A stretch of 50,023 bases of DNA, taken from the NCBI GenBank assembly GCA_022702125.1, contig JAKOND010000148.1:1-50023 (forward strand), read 5' to 3'. Below are positions 24,905 through 31,935 of this stretch, piece by piece. How positions within the stretch are numbered: the first letter of the stretch is position 1; every line of letters starts with the position of its first letter. The DNA comes from Burkholderiaceae bacterium. Lineage in GTDB: Bacteria > Pseudomonadota > Gammaproteobacteria > Burkholderiales > Burkholderiaceae_C. Below the pieces are notes generated by a model that had not been told where the DNA came from, made no database searches, and was given only the letters and a program-made list of their open reading frames with translations. A program made the translations under genes and the position numbers.

Positions 24905-24934
24905 GCCCGGGGCGGGCCGCCGGCCGGGCCGGGC
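24905..24934 (+). terminator. Hairpin after the amino acid transporter operon
   Basis: GCCCGG at 24905-24910 pairs with CCGGGC at 24929-24934, and GGCC at 24915-24918 with GGCC at 24922-24925, around a 3-base loop and an internal loop. No U-tract. Confidence 0.3.
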
Positions 24935-25012
24935 GCGGGGCCGACGGGGTGTAGCATGCCGCTGCGCCGAACCGGCCGGCGCGTCTTCCGGACCTTCCCG
25001 CACCCGCACCCC

Positions 25013-25504
25013 ATGGACCACCCTTCCGCCCCCGGCGCCACCGCGCTGGATGTCGACCTCTACGACCAGCCCGGCCACCTGATCCGCCGGGCCCAGCAGA
25101 TCGCGGTCTCGATGTTCCACGACACGCTGGGCCGCGAGGTCACGCCGGTGCAGTACGCGGTGCTGCGGATGCTGCACGAGTGCCCCGGCCTCGACCAGGT
25201 GACCCTGGCGCAGCGCGTCGCGCTCGACACCTCGACCACCGCCGACATCGCGGTGCGGCTGGAGGCCAAGGGCTGGATCCTGCGCGAGGTGCTGCCGCGC
25301 CGCCAGCGCCGCCTGGTGCTCACGCCGGCCGGCGAGGCGCTGATGGCCGGCCTGATCCCGGCGGTCAACGCGCTGCAGCACGGCCTGCTCGACAGCATGG
25401 GGCCGGACGATGCCCGGGAGCTGCTGCGGCTGCTGCGCAAGTTCGTCCACCTCAACAACGGCCAGAGCCGCGCCCCGCTGCGCACCGGCGGCGAAACCGC
25501 CTGA
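25013..25504 (+). CDS. MarR-family regulator next to vanAB
   Basis: A 163-residue winged-helix regulator. [20 protein letters not shown] leads into the family core: [21 protein letters not shown], the recognition helix in [21 protein letters not shown], and the wing [13 protein letters not shown]. The start is ATG 25013; an earlier ATG at 24956 lies inside a -10-like TAGCAT (24953-24958) and is probably not used. It points toward vanA across 213 bp that hold a promoter and a palindrome. MarR proteins beside aromatic degradation genes usually repress until the aromatic acid binds, so vanillate or a related ligand is a fair inference. Most characterised vanillate regulators are GntR type, which makes this pairing less usual. 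Confidence 0.88.
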   Translation: MDHPSAPGATALDVDLYDQPGHLIRRAQQIAVSMFHDTLGREVTPVQYAVLRMLHECPGLDQVTLAQRVALDTSTTADIAVRLEAKGWILREVLPRRQRRLVLTPAGEALMAGLIPAVNALQHGLLDSMGPDDARELLRLLRKFVHLNNGQSRAPLRTGGETA

Positions 25505-25588
25505 TCCCCCGGACGGATCCGCGCGCCGGGCGGCCCGGCGGCGGGTTTGGCATGCGCTTCCCCCGGGAAAACGAGGATGCCGGACGGC

Positions 25589-25638
25589 TTGTGCCGCGGC
25601 GCGGCGCTTCCTACACTGCCAGTCATTCAGTATACGGA
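25589..25638 (+). promoter_or_regulatory. vanA promoter with candidate MarR operator
   Basis: TTGTGC (25589-25594), 17-bp spacer, TACACT (25612-25617). The near-palindrome TCAGTATACGGA (25627-25638, core GTATAC) then covers the predicted start site near 25624-25626, a position suited to repression. Confidence 0.45.
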
Positions 25639-25717
25639 TTGACTCCGCGGCGCCGATGGCTTGCCGCTGCTCTTTCCAACTGCTGGACCCCACGACGAAA
25701 CCCTCCGGAGAAAAACC

Positions 25718-26842
25718 ATGTTTCCCAAGAACGCCTGGTATGTCGCGTGCACGCCCGACGAGATCGACGGCAAGCCGCTCGGCCGCAAGATCTGCGGCGA
25801 ACCCATCGTCTTCTACCGCGGCAAGGACGACCGGGTCGCGGCGCTGGAGGATTTCTGCCCGCACCGCGGCGCGCCGCTGTCGCTGGGCTTCGTGCGGGAC
25901 GGCACGCTGGTCTGCGGCTACCACGGCCTGGAGATGGGCTGCGACGGCAAGGCCACCGGCATGCCCGGCCAGCGGGTGCGCGGCTTCCCGGCGATCCGCA
26001 GCTACCCGACCATCGAGCGCTACGGATTCGTCTGGGTCTGGCCCGGCGAGGCCGACCGGGCCGACCCGGCCAAGCTCCACCACCTGGCATGGGCCGAGAG
26101 CAGCGAATGGGCCTACGGCGGCGGCCTGTACCACATCCAGTGCGACTACCGCCTGATGGTCGACAACCTGATGGACCTGACGCACGAGACCTACGTGCAC
26201 GCGTCGAGCATCGGCCAGAAGGAGATCGACGAGGCGCCGCCCAAGACCGTGGCCGAGGGCGACACCGTCGTCACCAGCCGCTTCATGCGCAACGTCGCCC
26301 CGCCGCCCTTCTGGAAAATGGCGCTGCGCGGCAACGGCCTGGCCGACGACGTGCCGGTGGACCGCTGGCAGATCTGCCGCTTCACGCCGCCCAGCCACGT
26401 GCTGATCGACGTCGGCGTGGCGCACGCGGGCCACGGCGGCTACGACGCGCCGGCCGAGGTCAAGGCCTCGTCCATCGTGGTCGACTTCATCACGCCCGAG
26501 ACCGAGACCTCGATCTGGTACTTCTGGGGCATGGCGCGCAATTTCCGGCCCGACGATGCGGAGCTGACCGCCAGCATCCGCGAGGGCCAGGGCAAGATCT
26601 TCTCCGAGGACCTGGAGATGCTCGAACGCCAGCAGCGCAACCTGCTGACCTGGCCCGACCGCAACCTGCTCAAGCTCAACATCGACGCCGGCGGCGTGAT
26701 GTCGCGCCGCATCATCGACCGGATGCTCGCCGAGGAGCAGCAGGCGCGGCAGGCGCGCGACGGCGACCCGGCGCCCGCGCGCCCGGCGGTGATCCCGATC
26801 GCCCCGGCGAGCCCCGCCGCCAGCGCGCAGGCCGCGGCATGA
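25718..26842 (+). CDS. vanA: Vanillate O-demethylase, oxygenase subunit
   Basis: A 374-residue Rieske non-heme iron oxygenase that, with VanB, removes the methyl group of vanillate to give protocatechuate and formaldehyde. Rieske ligands are C47/H49 (FCPHRG) and C66/H69 (CGYHG). Mononuclear iron ligands H156 and H161 are in NLMDLTHETYVHAS. The start MFPKNAWYVACTPDEIDGKP and the whole layout match VanA closely; the last 30 residues are a Pro/Ala tail. GGAG lies 7-10 nt upstream of the ATG. It overlaps vanB by four bases. Other methoxy-aromatic demethylases share the fold, so vanillate is likely rather than certain. No protocatechuate-cleavage gene is in the window. Confidence 0.92.
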   Translation: MFPKNAWYVACTPDEIDGKPLGRKICGEPIVFYRGKDDRVAALEDFCPHRGAPLSLGFVRDGTLVCGYHGLEMGCDGKATGMPGQRVRGFPAIRSYPTIERYGFVWVWPGEADRADPAKLHHLAWAESSEWAYGGGLYHIQCDYRLMVDNLMDLTHETYVHASSIGQKEIDEAPPKTVAEGDTVVTSRFMRNVAPPPFWKMALRGNGLADDVPVDRWQICRFTPPSHVLIDVGVAHAGHGGYDAPAEVKASSIVVDFITPETETSIWYFWGMARNFRPDDAELTASIREGQGKIFSEDLEMLERQQRNLLTWPDRNLLKLNIDAGGVMSRRIIDRMLAEEQQARQARDGDPAPARPAVIPIAPASPAASAQAAA

Positions 26843-27804
26843 ACGACGCGCTGCTCACGGTGCGCGTCGCCCGCAAGACGCCCGAGGCGCTGGACATCTG
26901 CAGCCTGGACCTGGTGCGCGAGGACGGCGGCCCGCTGCCCGCCTTCGCGGCGGGATCGCACATCGACCTGCACCTGCCCGGCGGGCTGGTGCGCCAGTAC
27001 TCGCTGTGCAACCAGCCGGGCGAAACCGACCGCTACCAGATCGGCGTGCTGCGCGACGCGGCCGGGCGCGGCGGCTCCCGCGCGGTGCACGACGCGCTGC
27101 GCGAAGGCGACACGCTGACCATCAGCGCGCCGCGCAACCATTTCGCGCTGGCGCGCGACGCCAGGCACCACCTGCTGCTGGCCGGCGGCATCGGCATCAC
27201 GCCGGTGCTGTGCATGGCCGAGCGGCTGGCCGTCGCCGGCGAGCCGTTCTCGATGCACTACTGCACCCGCTCGCGGGACCGCACCGCCTTCGCGGACCGG
27301 ATCGCCGCGTCCGGCTTCGCGACGGCGGTGGCGCTGCACCACGACGACGGGCCGGACGGCCAGAAGTTCGACCTGGCCGGCACCCTCGACGGCGCGCCCG
27401 CCGGAAGCCACCTCTACGTCTGCGGGCCACGCGGCTTCATGGACGCGGTGCTGGGCGCGGCGCGGGCGTGCGGCTGGCCGGAGGAACGGCTGCACTACGA
27501 GTTCTTCGGCGCGGCGGTGGAGGCGTCGGCCGACGACGCGGGCTTCCGGGTGCGCATCGCCAGCTCCGGCGCGCTGGTGGACGTGCCGGCCGGCACGACG
27601 GTGGTGCGGGCGCTGGCCGCCTGCGGCATCGAGGTGCTGACCTCCTGCGAGCAGGGCGTGTGCGGCACCTGCCTGACGCGGGTGCTGGAGGGCGAGCCGG
27701 ACCACAAGGACTCCTACCTGACGCCGGAGGAGCAGGCCGCGAACGACCAGTTCCTGCCCTGCTGCTCGCGGTCCCGGTCGCCGGTGCTGGTGCTCGATCT
27801 GTGA
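26839..27804 (+). CDS. vanB: Vanillate O-demethylase, reductase subunit
   Basis: A 321-residue phthalate dioxygenase reductase-type protein: an N-terminal FMN domain (RQYSLCNQPGETDRYQIGV binds flavin), a middle NAD domain (LLLAGGIGITPVLCMAERL, YVCGPRGFMDAVL) and a C-terminal plant-type [2Fe-2S] domain with cysteines in CEQGVCGTCLTRVLEG and a last one in FLPCCSRS. It passes electrons from NADH to VanA. The ATG lies inside the vanA stop codon (ATGA), as usual for coupled subunits. A GC hairpin starts ten bases after the stop. Confidence 0.92.
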   Translation: MNDALLTVRVARKTPEALDICSLDLVREDGGPLPAFAAGSHIDLHLPGGLVRQYSLCNQPGETDRYQIGVLRDAAGRGGSRAVHDALREGDTLTISAPRNHFALARDARHHLLLAGGIGITPVLCMAERLAVAGEPFSMHYCTRSRDRTAFADRIAASGFATAVALHHDDGPDGQKFDLAGTLDGAPAGSHLYVCGPRGFMDAVLGAARACGWPEERLHYEFFGAAVEASADDAGFRVRIASSGALVDVPAGTTVVRALAACGIEVLTSCEQGVCGTCLTRVLEGEPDHKDSYLTPEEQAANDQFLPCCSRSRSPVLVLDL

Positions 27805-27813
27805 TGGGGAGCG

Positions 27814-27841
27814 GCGCCGCGCCGTCGATCCGACGCGGCGC
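27814..27841 (+). terminator. Hairpin after vanB
   Basis: GCGCCGCG (27814-27821) pairs with CGCGGCGC (27834-27841); inside the loop TCG and CGA can add three pairs. No immediate U-tract; a T6 run lies 40 bases further on. Confidence 0.35.
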
Positions 27842-27926
27842 GCTTCTCATGGGTTGTGATCCAAATCTGACGTAACTTACTTTTTTCGATGATTCGGATT
27901 CGCCGCATCCGCTCCCGGGCTGCAGG

Positions 27927-27932
27927 CAAAAT
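27927..27932 (+). promoter_or_regulatory. Putative -10 hexamer of the VF530 gene
   Basis: CAAAAT (4 of 6 to TATAAT) ends 6 nt before ATG 27939. It lies downstream of an AT-rich island (27855-27900) that is rare in this window. Confidence 0.28.
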
Positions 27933-27938
27933 CGGCGG

Positions 27939-28223
27939 ATGCCACCGTCCGCACCGCCTTCGCCCCCGTCTCCTGCCGCTCCCGCCGTCCAGCCGCGCAA
28001 CCCCTTGCACGGGCTGACGCTCGAGCAGATCGTCACCGCGCTCGCCGACCATTACGGCTGGGACGGCCTGGGCGCGCGCATCCCGCTGCGCTGCTTCACC
28101 CACGACCCGAGCGTCGCCTCCAGCCTGAAGTTCCTGCGCAAGACGCCGTGGGCGCGCGCCAAGGTCGAGAGCCTCTACCTGTTCATGCTGCGCGACGCGC
28201 GCCGCGGGGGCCGAACCCCATGA
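27939..28223 (+). CDS. VF530-family (DUF2132) small DNA-binding protein
   Basis: A 94-residue protein. After about 20 Pro/Ala/Ser residues comes the full VF530 domain: [40 protein letters not shown], then [14 protein letters not shown]. Family knowledge: the Vibrio fischeri prototype has a four-helix fold resembling the DNA-binding C-terminal domain of RecA, but no cellular role is established. Here its stop codon overlaps the start of an HNH nuclease gene (ATGA), so the two are probably made together. The promoter region is AT-rich, and there is no Shine-Dalgarno sequence. Confidence 0.88.
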   Translation: MPPSAPPSPPSPAAPAVQPRNPLHGLTLEQIVTALADHYGWDGLGARIPLRCFTHDPSVASSLKFLRKTPWARAKVESLYLFMLRDARRGGRTP

Positions 28224-28465
28224 GCCGGCTCGCCCTGACCCGCCTCAAGATCTACCGCACCGTGGCCCGCCAGCTGCACGGCACGGTGCCCTGCTGGGTG
28301 TGCGGCGCGCATGTCCCGCCGGAAGACGCCACCCTGGAGCACATCCAGCCGCGCAGCGAAGGCGGCAGCGGCCACCAGGACAACCTGGCGATCAGCCATG
28401 CCGCCTGCAACGCCGGGCGGCACCTGGCGTCCGCCGACGCGCCGGCGCCGAGCAGTCCGGCGTGA
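28220..28465 (+). CDS. Small HNH endonuclease
   Basis: An 81-residue HNH protein. Structural zinc cysteines C25 and C28 (CWVC) pair with C63 in [10 protein letters not shown]. The catalytic motif reads [13 protein letters not shown] with E40/H41, then N55 in QDNL and H60. The N-terminal 20 residues are basic ([19 protein letters not shown]). Such free-standing HNH nucleases can nick or cut DNA or RNA, but the target is unknown. Four-base overlap with the VF530 gene argues for a functional pair in which VF530 may supply DNA binding. It converges on luxR across a hairpin. Confidence 0.85.
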   Translation: MSRLALTRLKIYRTVARQLHGTVPCWVCGAHVPPEDATLEHIQPRSEGGSGHQDNLAISHAACNAGRHLASADAPAPSSPA

Positions 28466-28472
28466 TGCGGAT

Positions 28473-28493
28473 CGGCCGGTCCACCCCCGGCCG
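28473..28493. terminator. Hairpin between the HNH and luxR genes
   Basis: CGGCCGG, loop TCCACCC, CCGGCCG: seven G-C pairs between convergent stop codons. GGCCGGTCC also occurs twice as a direct repeat here. Confidence 0.4.
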
Positions 28494-28511
28494 GTCCGGC
28501 TCGGAGACGCG

Positions 28512-29336
28512 TCAGGCGTCCAGCACCCGCGCGAACAGCTGGCTGCGGAAATGGATGCCCAGCCGCGCGAAGGCCCGGTTGCGGTAGGTCTTGACCGTCG
28601 CCAGCGACAGGCCGAGGTCGCAGGCGATGCCGTCCTGCGTCATGCCGCGCAGCAGGCGCAGGCAGACCTCGCGTTCCCGCGCCGTCAGCGCGGGGCACAG
28701 CGCCTGCAGCCGTGCCGCCCGCGCATCGTCCGGCGGCGGCGGCCCGCCCGGGGACGCGGCGCCCGGTCGCAGCGCCAGCTGCTTGCGCACCAGCGCCAGC
28801 AGCGCCGGCGCCAGCTCGCCGACCCGCGCGATGGCGGCGTCGCTGAACGGCCGCTGGTGCTGGTGGCGGTAGAAATTCACCGCGAACACCGCGCCGTCGC
28901 CCTGCCGGTCCATCACCGACACCCGCTCCAGCACGCCGTGGGATTCGTAGATCTTGGCCCGGTGCTCGCGCGGCACTTCCTGCGCGGTGAGATGGCAGAC
29001 CACCGCCGCGGCGTCGCCGTCGCCGTCGCCGCAATCGCCGCCGTCGCCGTCCTGCGGCCACAGGCGCAGCGTGCGGTCGTCCCGGTGCGGCCCGGTCAGG
29101 TAGGCACGCCAGCAGTCGCGGGTGGTGTCGGGCACGCCCCGGCTGCCCGACAGGAAGAGGACCGGCGTCGCCGTGGGGCCGGCGCGGTAGACCGACCAGG
29201 AGGCGGCCGGTACCGCGTCGTGCAGGTCGTCGAGCACGCCGGTGGCGAAGCCCGGCTCGCCCAGGCGGCCGATGAGGCGGGCCAGCAGCGCGCCGTCGGC
29301 CGCGGCGGGCGCCGAGGGGATGGTCCAGCGTCGCAT
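28512..29336 (-). CDS. LuxR-family transcriptional regulator
   Basis: A 274-residue regulator with a C-terminal LuxR helix-turn-helix (about 208-268): ALTAREREVCLRLLRGMTQD, IACDLGLSLATVKTYRNRAF, RLGIHFRSQLFARVL. The first 190 residues look GAF/PAS-like rather than an acyl-homoserine lactone domain (no WxxxYDP-type pocket visible). A run of alternating Gly and Asp (about residues 96-109, encoded at 29011-29052) forms a low-complexity loop in the middle of that domain. It is divergent from the DUF3237 gene, with a perfect 28-bp inverted repeat in the gap, so it likely controls DUF3237-Bug and possibly itself. The inducer is unknown. Confidence 0.85.
   Translation of the reverse strand: MRRWTIPSAPAAADGALLARLIGRLGEPGFATGVLDDLHDAVPAASWSVYRAGPTATPVLFLSGSRGVPDTTRDCWRAYLTGPHRDDRTLRLWPQDGDGGDCGDGDGDAAAVVCHLTAQEVPREHRAKIYESHGVLERVSVMDRQGDGAVFAVNFYRHQHQRPFSDAAIARVGELAPALLALVRKQLALRPGAASPGGPPPPDDARAARLQALCPALTAREREVCLRLLRGMTQDGIACDLGLSLATVKTYRNRAFARLGIHFRSQLFARVLDA
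29011..29052. repeat. CGCCGT hexanucleotide repeats inside luxR
   Basis: Several copies of CGCCGT and its CGCCGC variant encode Gly-Asp dipeptides in the regulator. Six-base units change length without breaking the frame. Confidence 0.6.
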
Positions 29337-29362
29337 GGGATCAGGGAAGGTCGGCAGGCATG

Positions 29363-29390
29363 GGGCTGTCATCTTCCGGGATGACAGCCC
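29363..29390. promoter_or_regulatory. Perfect 11-bp-arm inverted repeat between luxR and the DUF3237 gene
   Basis: GGGCTGTCATC (29363-29373), TTCCGG, GATGACAGCCC (29380-29390). The centre at 29376.5 lies about 43 bp before a predicted start site set by TACGCT (29408-29413), close to the -42.5 position of lux-box activators. Its near edge is 26 bp before the luxR start, so it could also mediate autoregulation. Confidence 0.55.
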
Positions 29391-29509
29391 GGGACGGCAC
29401 GGGGACTTACGCTGAGGACCGGCACGCGACACGGCCGCCGCGCCGCGCTCCGGCCCCGCCATCGATCCACACCGCAACGGCACGCACGCCCACGCCATAG
29501 CCACCGCCC

Positions 29510-30016
29510 ATGACCGCCCACGACGCCCTTCCCCCTCTTCCGACCGGCGCCGCGCCGCTGGCCGTGCCGGCCCTCGACCATTTCGCCGACCTGTCGGTCG
29601 AGGTGGGCACGCCGCAGCACGTCGGCGCGGTGCCGCGCGGCATCCGGCGGCTGGTGCCGATCCTCGGCGGCACGGCGCGGGGCCACGGCTGGCGGGCGCG
29701 GGTGCTGCCGGGCGGCGCCGATTTCCAGCTGCTGCTGCCCGACGGGCTGTCGGAGCTGGATGCGCGCTACACGCTGGAGACCGACGCGGGCGACCTGGTG
29801 TTCGTGCAGAACCATGCGCTGCGCTGCGGCCCGCCGGACGTGATGGCCCGCCTGGCGCGGGGCGAGCCGGTGGACGCGTCGCTCGTCTACTTCCGCTGCG
29901 CGCCGCGCTTCGAGACGGCCAGCCCCGCGCTCGCCTGGCTGCACCGGCGGCTGTTCCTCGGCACCGGCGCGCGCCACCCGGACCGGGTGGAGATGCGCTT
30001 CTTCGTCGTCGGGTGA
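29510..30016 (+). CDS. DUF3237 domain-containing protein
   Basis: A 168-residue protein that is nearly all DUF3237 (PF11578 type): DHFADLSVEVGTPQHVGAVP, then VPILGGTARGHGWRARVLPG, ADFQLLLPDGLSELDARYTL and the closing ASLVYFRCAPRFETASPALA. The family forms a beta-barrel and is common in catabolic clusters of Burkholderiales, but no reaction is established. There is no ribosome binding site. It lies 63 bp before a Bug receptor gene on the same strand and divergent from luxR, which suggests a role in metabolism of the acid that the receptor binds. Confidence 0.85.
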   Translation: MTAHDALPPLPTGAAPLAVPALDHFADLSVEVGTPQHVGAVPRGIRRLVPILGGTARGHGWRARVLPGGADFQLLLPDGLSELDARYTLETDAGDLVFVQNHALRCGPPDVMARLARGEPVDASLVYFRCAPRFETASPALAWLHRRLFLGTGARHPDRVEMRFFVVG

Positions 30017-30079
30017 CGCCTTCCGCCTTCCGTCTTTCTTTCGCGATTCCCCCGTCCCAAAAATCCAGGAGACCGTTCC

Positions 30080-31135
30080 ATGCCCCCGCTCCACGCCCTC
30101 GCGAACCCGTCGCGCCCTCCGGTCCGTTCCACCCGCCGCGCGCTGCTGGCCCTGGGCGCCGCGCTGCCGGCCGCCGCCGCACTGTCCCCCTTGACGGCCC
30201 TCGCGCAACCGGCGGCCGACGCGGCGGCCGGCTACCCGGCGCGGCCGGTGCGCATGGTGGTCGGCTTCCCCGCCGGCACCGGCCCGGACATCGTCGCCCG
30301 CATCCTGGCGAACCAGCTCAGCCAGGCCTGGGGCGGCGTCGGAGTGATCGTGGACAACAAGCCCGGCGCCGGCGGCCTGATCGCCGCGGCCGAGGTGGCG
30401 CGCGCCGCGCCCGACGGCTACACGGTGATGCTGGGCGAGACCGGCCAGATCGCCATCGCGCCCAGCAGCTACCGCAAGCTGGCCTACGACCCGGCGCGGG
30501 ATTTCGTGCCCGCGAGCCAGGTCGCGACCTCGAACTTCGTGCTGCTGGTCGACCCGCAGCGGGTGCCGGCGCGCAACCTGCGGGACTTCATCGCCTGGAG
30601 CCGGCAGCGGCCGCAGGGCCTGTTCATGGCCACCTTCGGCGCCGGCACGCCGGGGCATTTCGGCGCGGCCCTGTTCGGCGAGGCGGCGGGGATCAAGATC
30701 GAGCCGGTGCACTACAAGAGCACCGGCGACGCGCTGGCCGGGCTCTTCGGCGGCGACGTGCAGGGCGTCTTCGCCAGCGTCGGGCTGGCGGTGCCCAACG
30801 TGAAGGCGGGCAAGCTGCTGGCGCTGGGCTCCTCGGGCGAGACGCGGTCGCCCGCGCTGCCCGACGTGCCGACCTTCCGCGAGCAGGGCCTGAACGGGCT
30901 GGCCTTCAATTCCTGGTTCGGCATCCTGGCCCCGGCGAAGACGCCGCCGGCCATCGTCGCCAAGCTGGCCGCCGACGTGCAGCGCGCGGCCGGCGCGCCC
31001 GACGGCCGCCAGCGCCTGGGCGACGCCGGCTTCCAGGCCACCGGCACCACCGCGCAGGACTTCGCCCGCACCATCGCGGCCGACACCGCCACCTGGGGCA
31101 AGGCGGTGGCCGCCACCGGGTTCAAGGCGGATTGA
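30080..31135 (+). CDS. Bug/TctC-family periplasmic solute receptor
   Basis: A 351-residue extracytoplasmic receptor of the Bug family, expanded in Burkholderiales and generally binding carboxylates. The export signal carries STRRALLALGAALPAAAALS, close to a Tat-type RR motif, with cleavage after ALAQ (about 50). The mature part has the family loops YPARPVRMVVGFPAGTGPDI, VDNKPGAGGLIAAAEVARA and PDGYTVMLG, where backbone atoms bind the ligand carboxylate. A CAGGAG lies 9-14 nt upstream. No TctA or TctB membrane genes are adjacent, as is common for orphan Bug proteins that act as sensors or share a permease. Confidence 0.93.
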   Translation: MPPLHALANPSRPPVRSTRRALLALGAALPAAAALSPLTALAQPAADAAAGYPARPVRMVVGFPAGTGPDIVARILANQLSQAWGGVGVIVDNKPGAGGLIAAAEVARAAPDGYTVMLGETGQIAIAPSSYRKLAYDPARDFVPASQVATSNFVLLVDPQRVPARNLRDFIAWSRQRPQGLFMATFGAGTPGHFGAALFGEAAGIKIEPVHYKSTGDALAGLFGGDVQGVFASVGLAVPNVKAGKLLALGSSGETRSPALPDVPTFREQGLNGLAFNSWFGILAPAKTPPAIVAKLAADVQRAAGAPDGRQRLGDAGFQATGTTAQDFARTIAADTATWGKAVAATGFKAD

Positions 31136-31173
31136 GCCCGCCGTCCCGCGGCATCCGGACCGCGCGGGGGCTT

Positions 31174-31190
31174 GCTCTCATCATGAGAGC
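31174..31190. promoter_or_regulatory. Perfect 17-bp palindrome GCTCTCATCATGAGAGC
   Basis: Two perfect 8-bp arms around a single C. It lies 38 bp after the Bug stop and 154 bp before the DUF1439 start. The one-base centre makes it a poor RNA hairpin and a good dimer-binding site. Confidence 0.45.
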
Positions 31191-31344
31191 GCCCAGCCCG
31201 CATTCCGCCTTCGCTCCGGGCCGACCGGAGCGGGAATTTCCTTTCGGCGCCCTCCACCGGCCCGGACGATGCGCCGGTCCGCGGGAACCATCGGCCGGCT
31301 GCGATGATCGGACTCCCGCCGCATCCGCAGGAGCCCGCGTCCGC

Positions 31345-31935
31345 ATGATTTCCCCCGAGCCCTTCCCCCCGTCCTCCGCGCGCCGCCGCGCCGTGCTGCG
31401 CGGCATGGCCGCCGCCGGCGCCGCCCTGTCGCTGGCGCCCGCCGCCCGCGCCGGCTACAACGTCTGGACCGGCGAATACACCGTGCCGCGCAAGGAGCTG
31501 CAGGCGCAGATCGAGACGCGCTTCCCGGTCACGCTGCGCTACCTGCAGTTCCTGGAGGTGCGTCTGACCCAGCCGCAGCTGGGGCTGGACGCGGCGGCCA
31601 ACCGGGCCACCATCCAGGCGCTGGCCGAGGTGCGCAATCCGCTCACGACGCAGCCGCTGGCCGGGCGGCTGGCGATCAGCAGCGGGCTGAAGTTCGACGC
31701 CGCCGCGCTGGCGCTGCGGCTGGACCGCCCGACCGCCGACCGGGTCGAGCTGCAGGGCGTCTCGCCGCGCGACGCGCAGCAGCTGCAGGCGATCGGCGCG
31801 GTGGTGGCCGAGGAGGTGCTGCGCGACTACGCGCTGCACACCTTCAAGCCCGAGGAGCTGAAGATGGGCATGCGGACCTTCAAGCCCGGGGCCATCACCG
31901 TGGTGGCGGACGGCATCAAGGTGCAGCTGGACTGA
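31345..31935 (+). CDS. DUF1439-type exported protein (YceB-like)
   Basis: A 196-residue protein with an N-terminal export signal (RRRAVLRGMAAAGAALSLAP, cut near ARAG, about 33). The signal carries RRR before the hydrophobic core, so Tat export is possible. The body matches the DUF1439 fold: YTVPRKELQAQIETRFPVTL, LQFLEVRLTQPQLGLD, and the closing FKPGAITVVADGIKVQLD. E. coli YceB is a lipoprotein, but no lipobox cysteine is present here, so this copy is soluble in the periplasm. Lipid or hydrophobic binding is suspected for the family. AGGAG lies about 13 nt upstream. Its last 20 bases overlap the 3' end of the convergent acyl-CoA synthetase gene. Confidence 0.8.
   Translation: MISPEPFPPSSARRRAVLRGMAAAGAALSLAPAARAGYNVWTGEYTVPRKELQAQIETRFPVTLRYLQFLEVRLTQPQLGLDAAANRATIQALAEVRNPLTTQPLAGRLAISSGLKFDAAALALRLDRPTADRVELQGVSPRDAQQLQAIGAVVAEEVLRDYALHTFKPEELKMGMRTFKPGAITVVADGIKVQLD

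Noticed and set aside
24956-25012. Upstream ATG adding 19 residues to the MarR protein
   Set aside because: It lies inside a -10-like TAGCAT, and the extension is Arg/Pro-rich and unlike MarR N termini.
27881-27886. T6 run as the tail of a classical terminator for vanB
   Set aside because: It is 40 bases beyond the hairpin; the nearby GTAACTTAC has a one-base loop and cannot form a stem.
29011-29052. Short repeats that could suggest a small CRISPR-like array
   Set aside because: Units are six bases with no spacers and lie in frame inside luxR.
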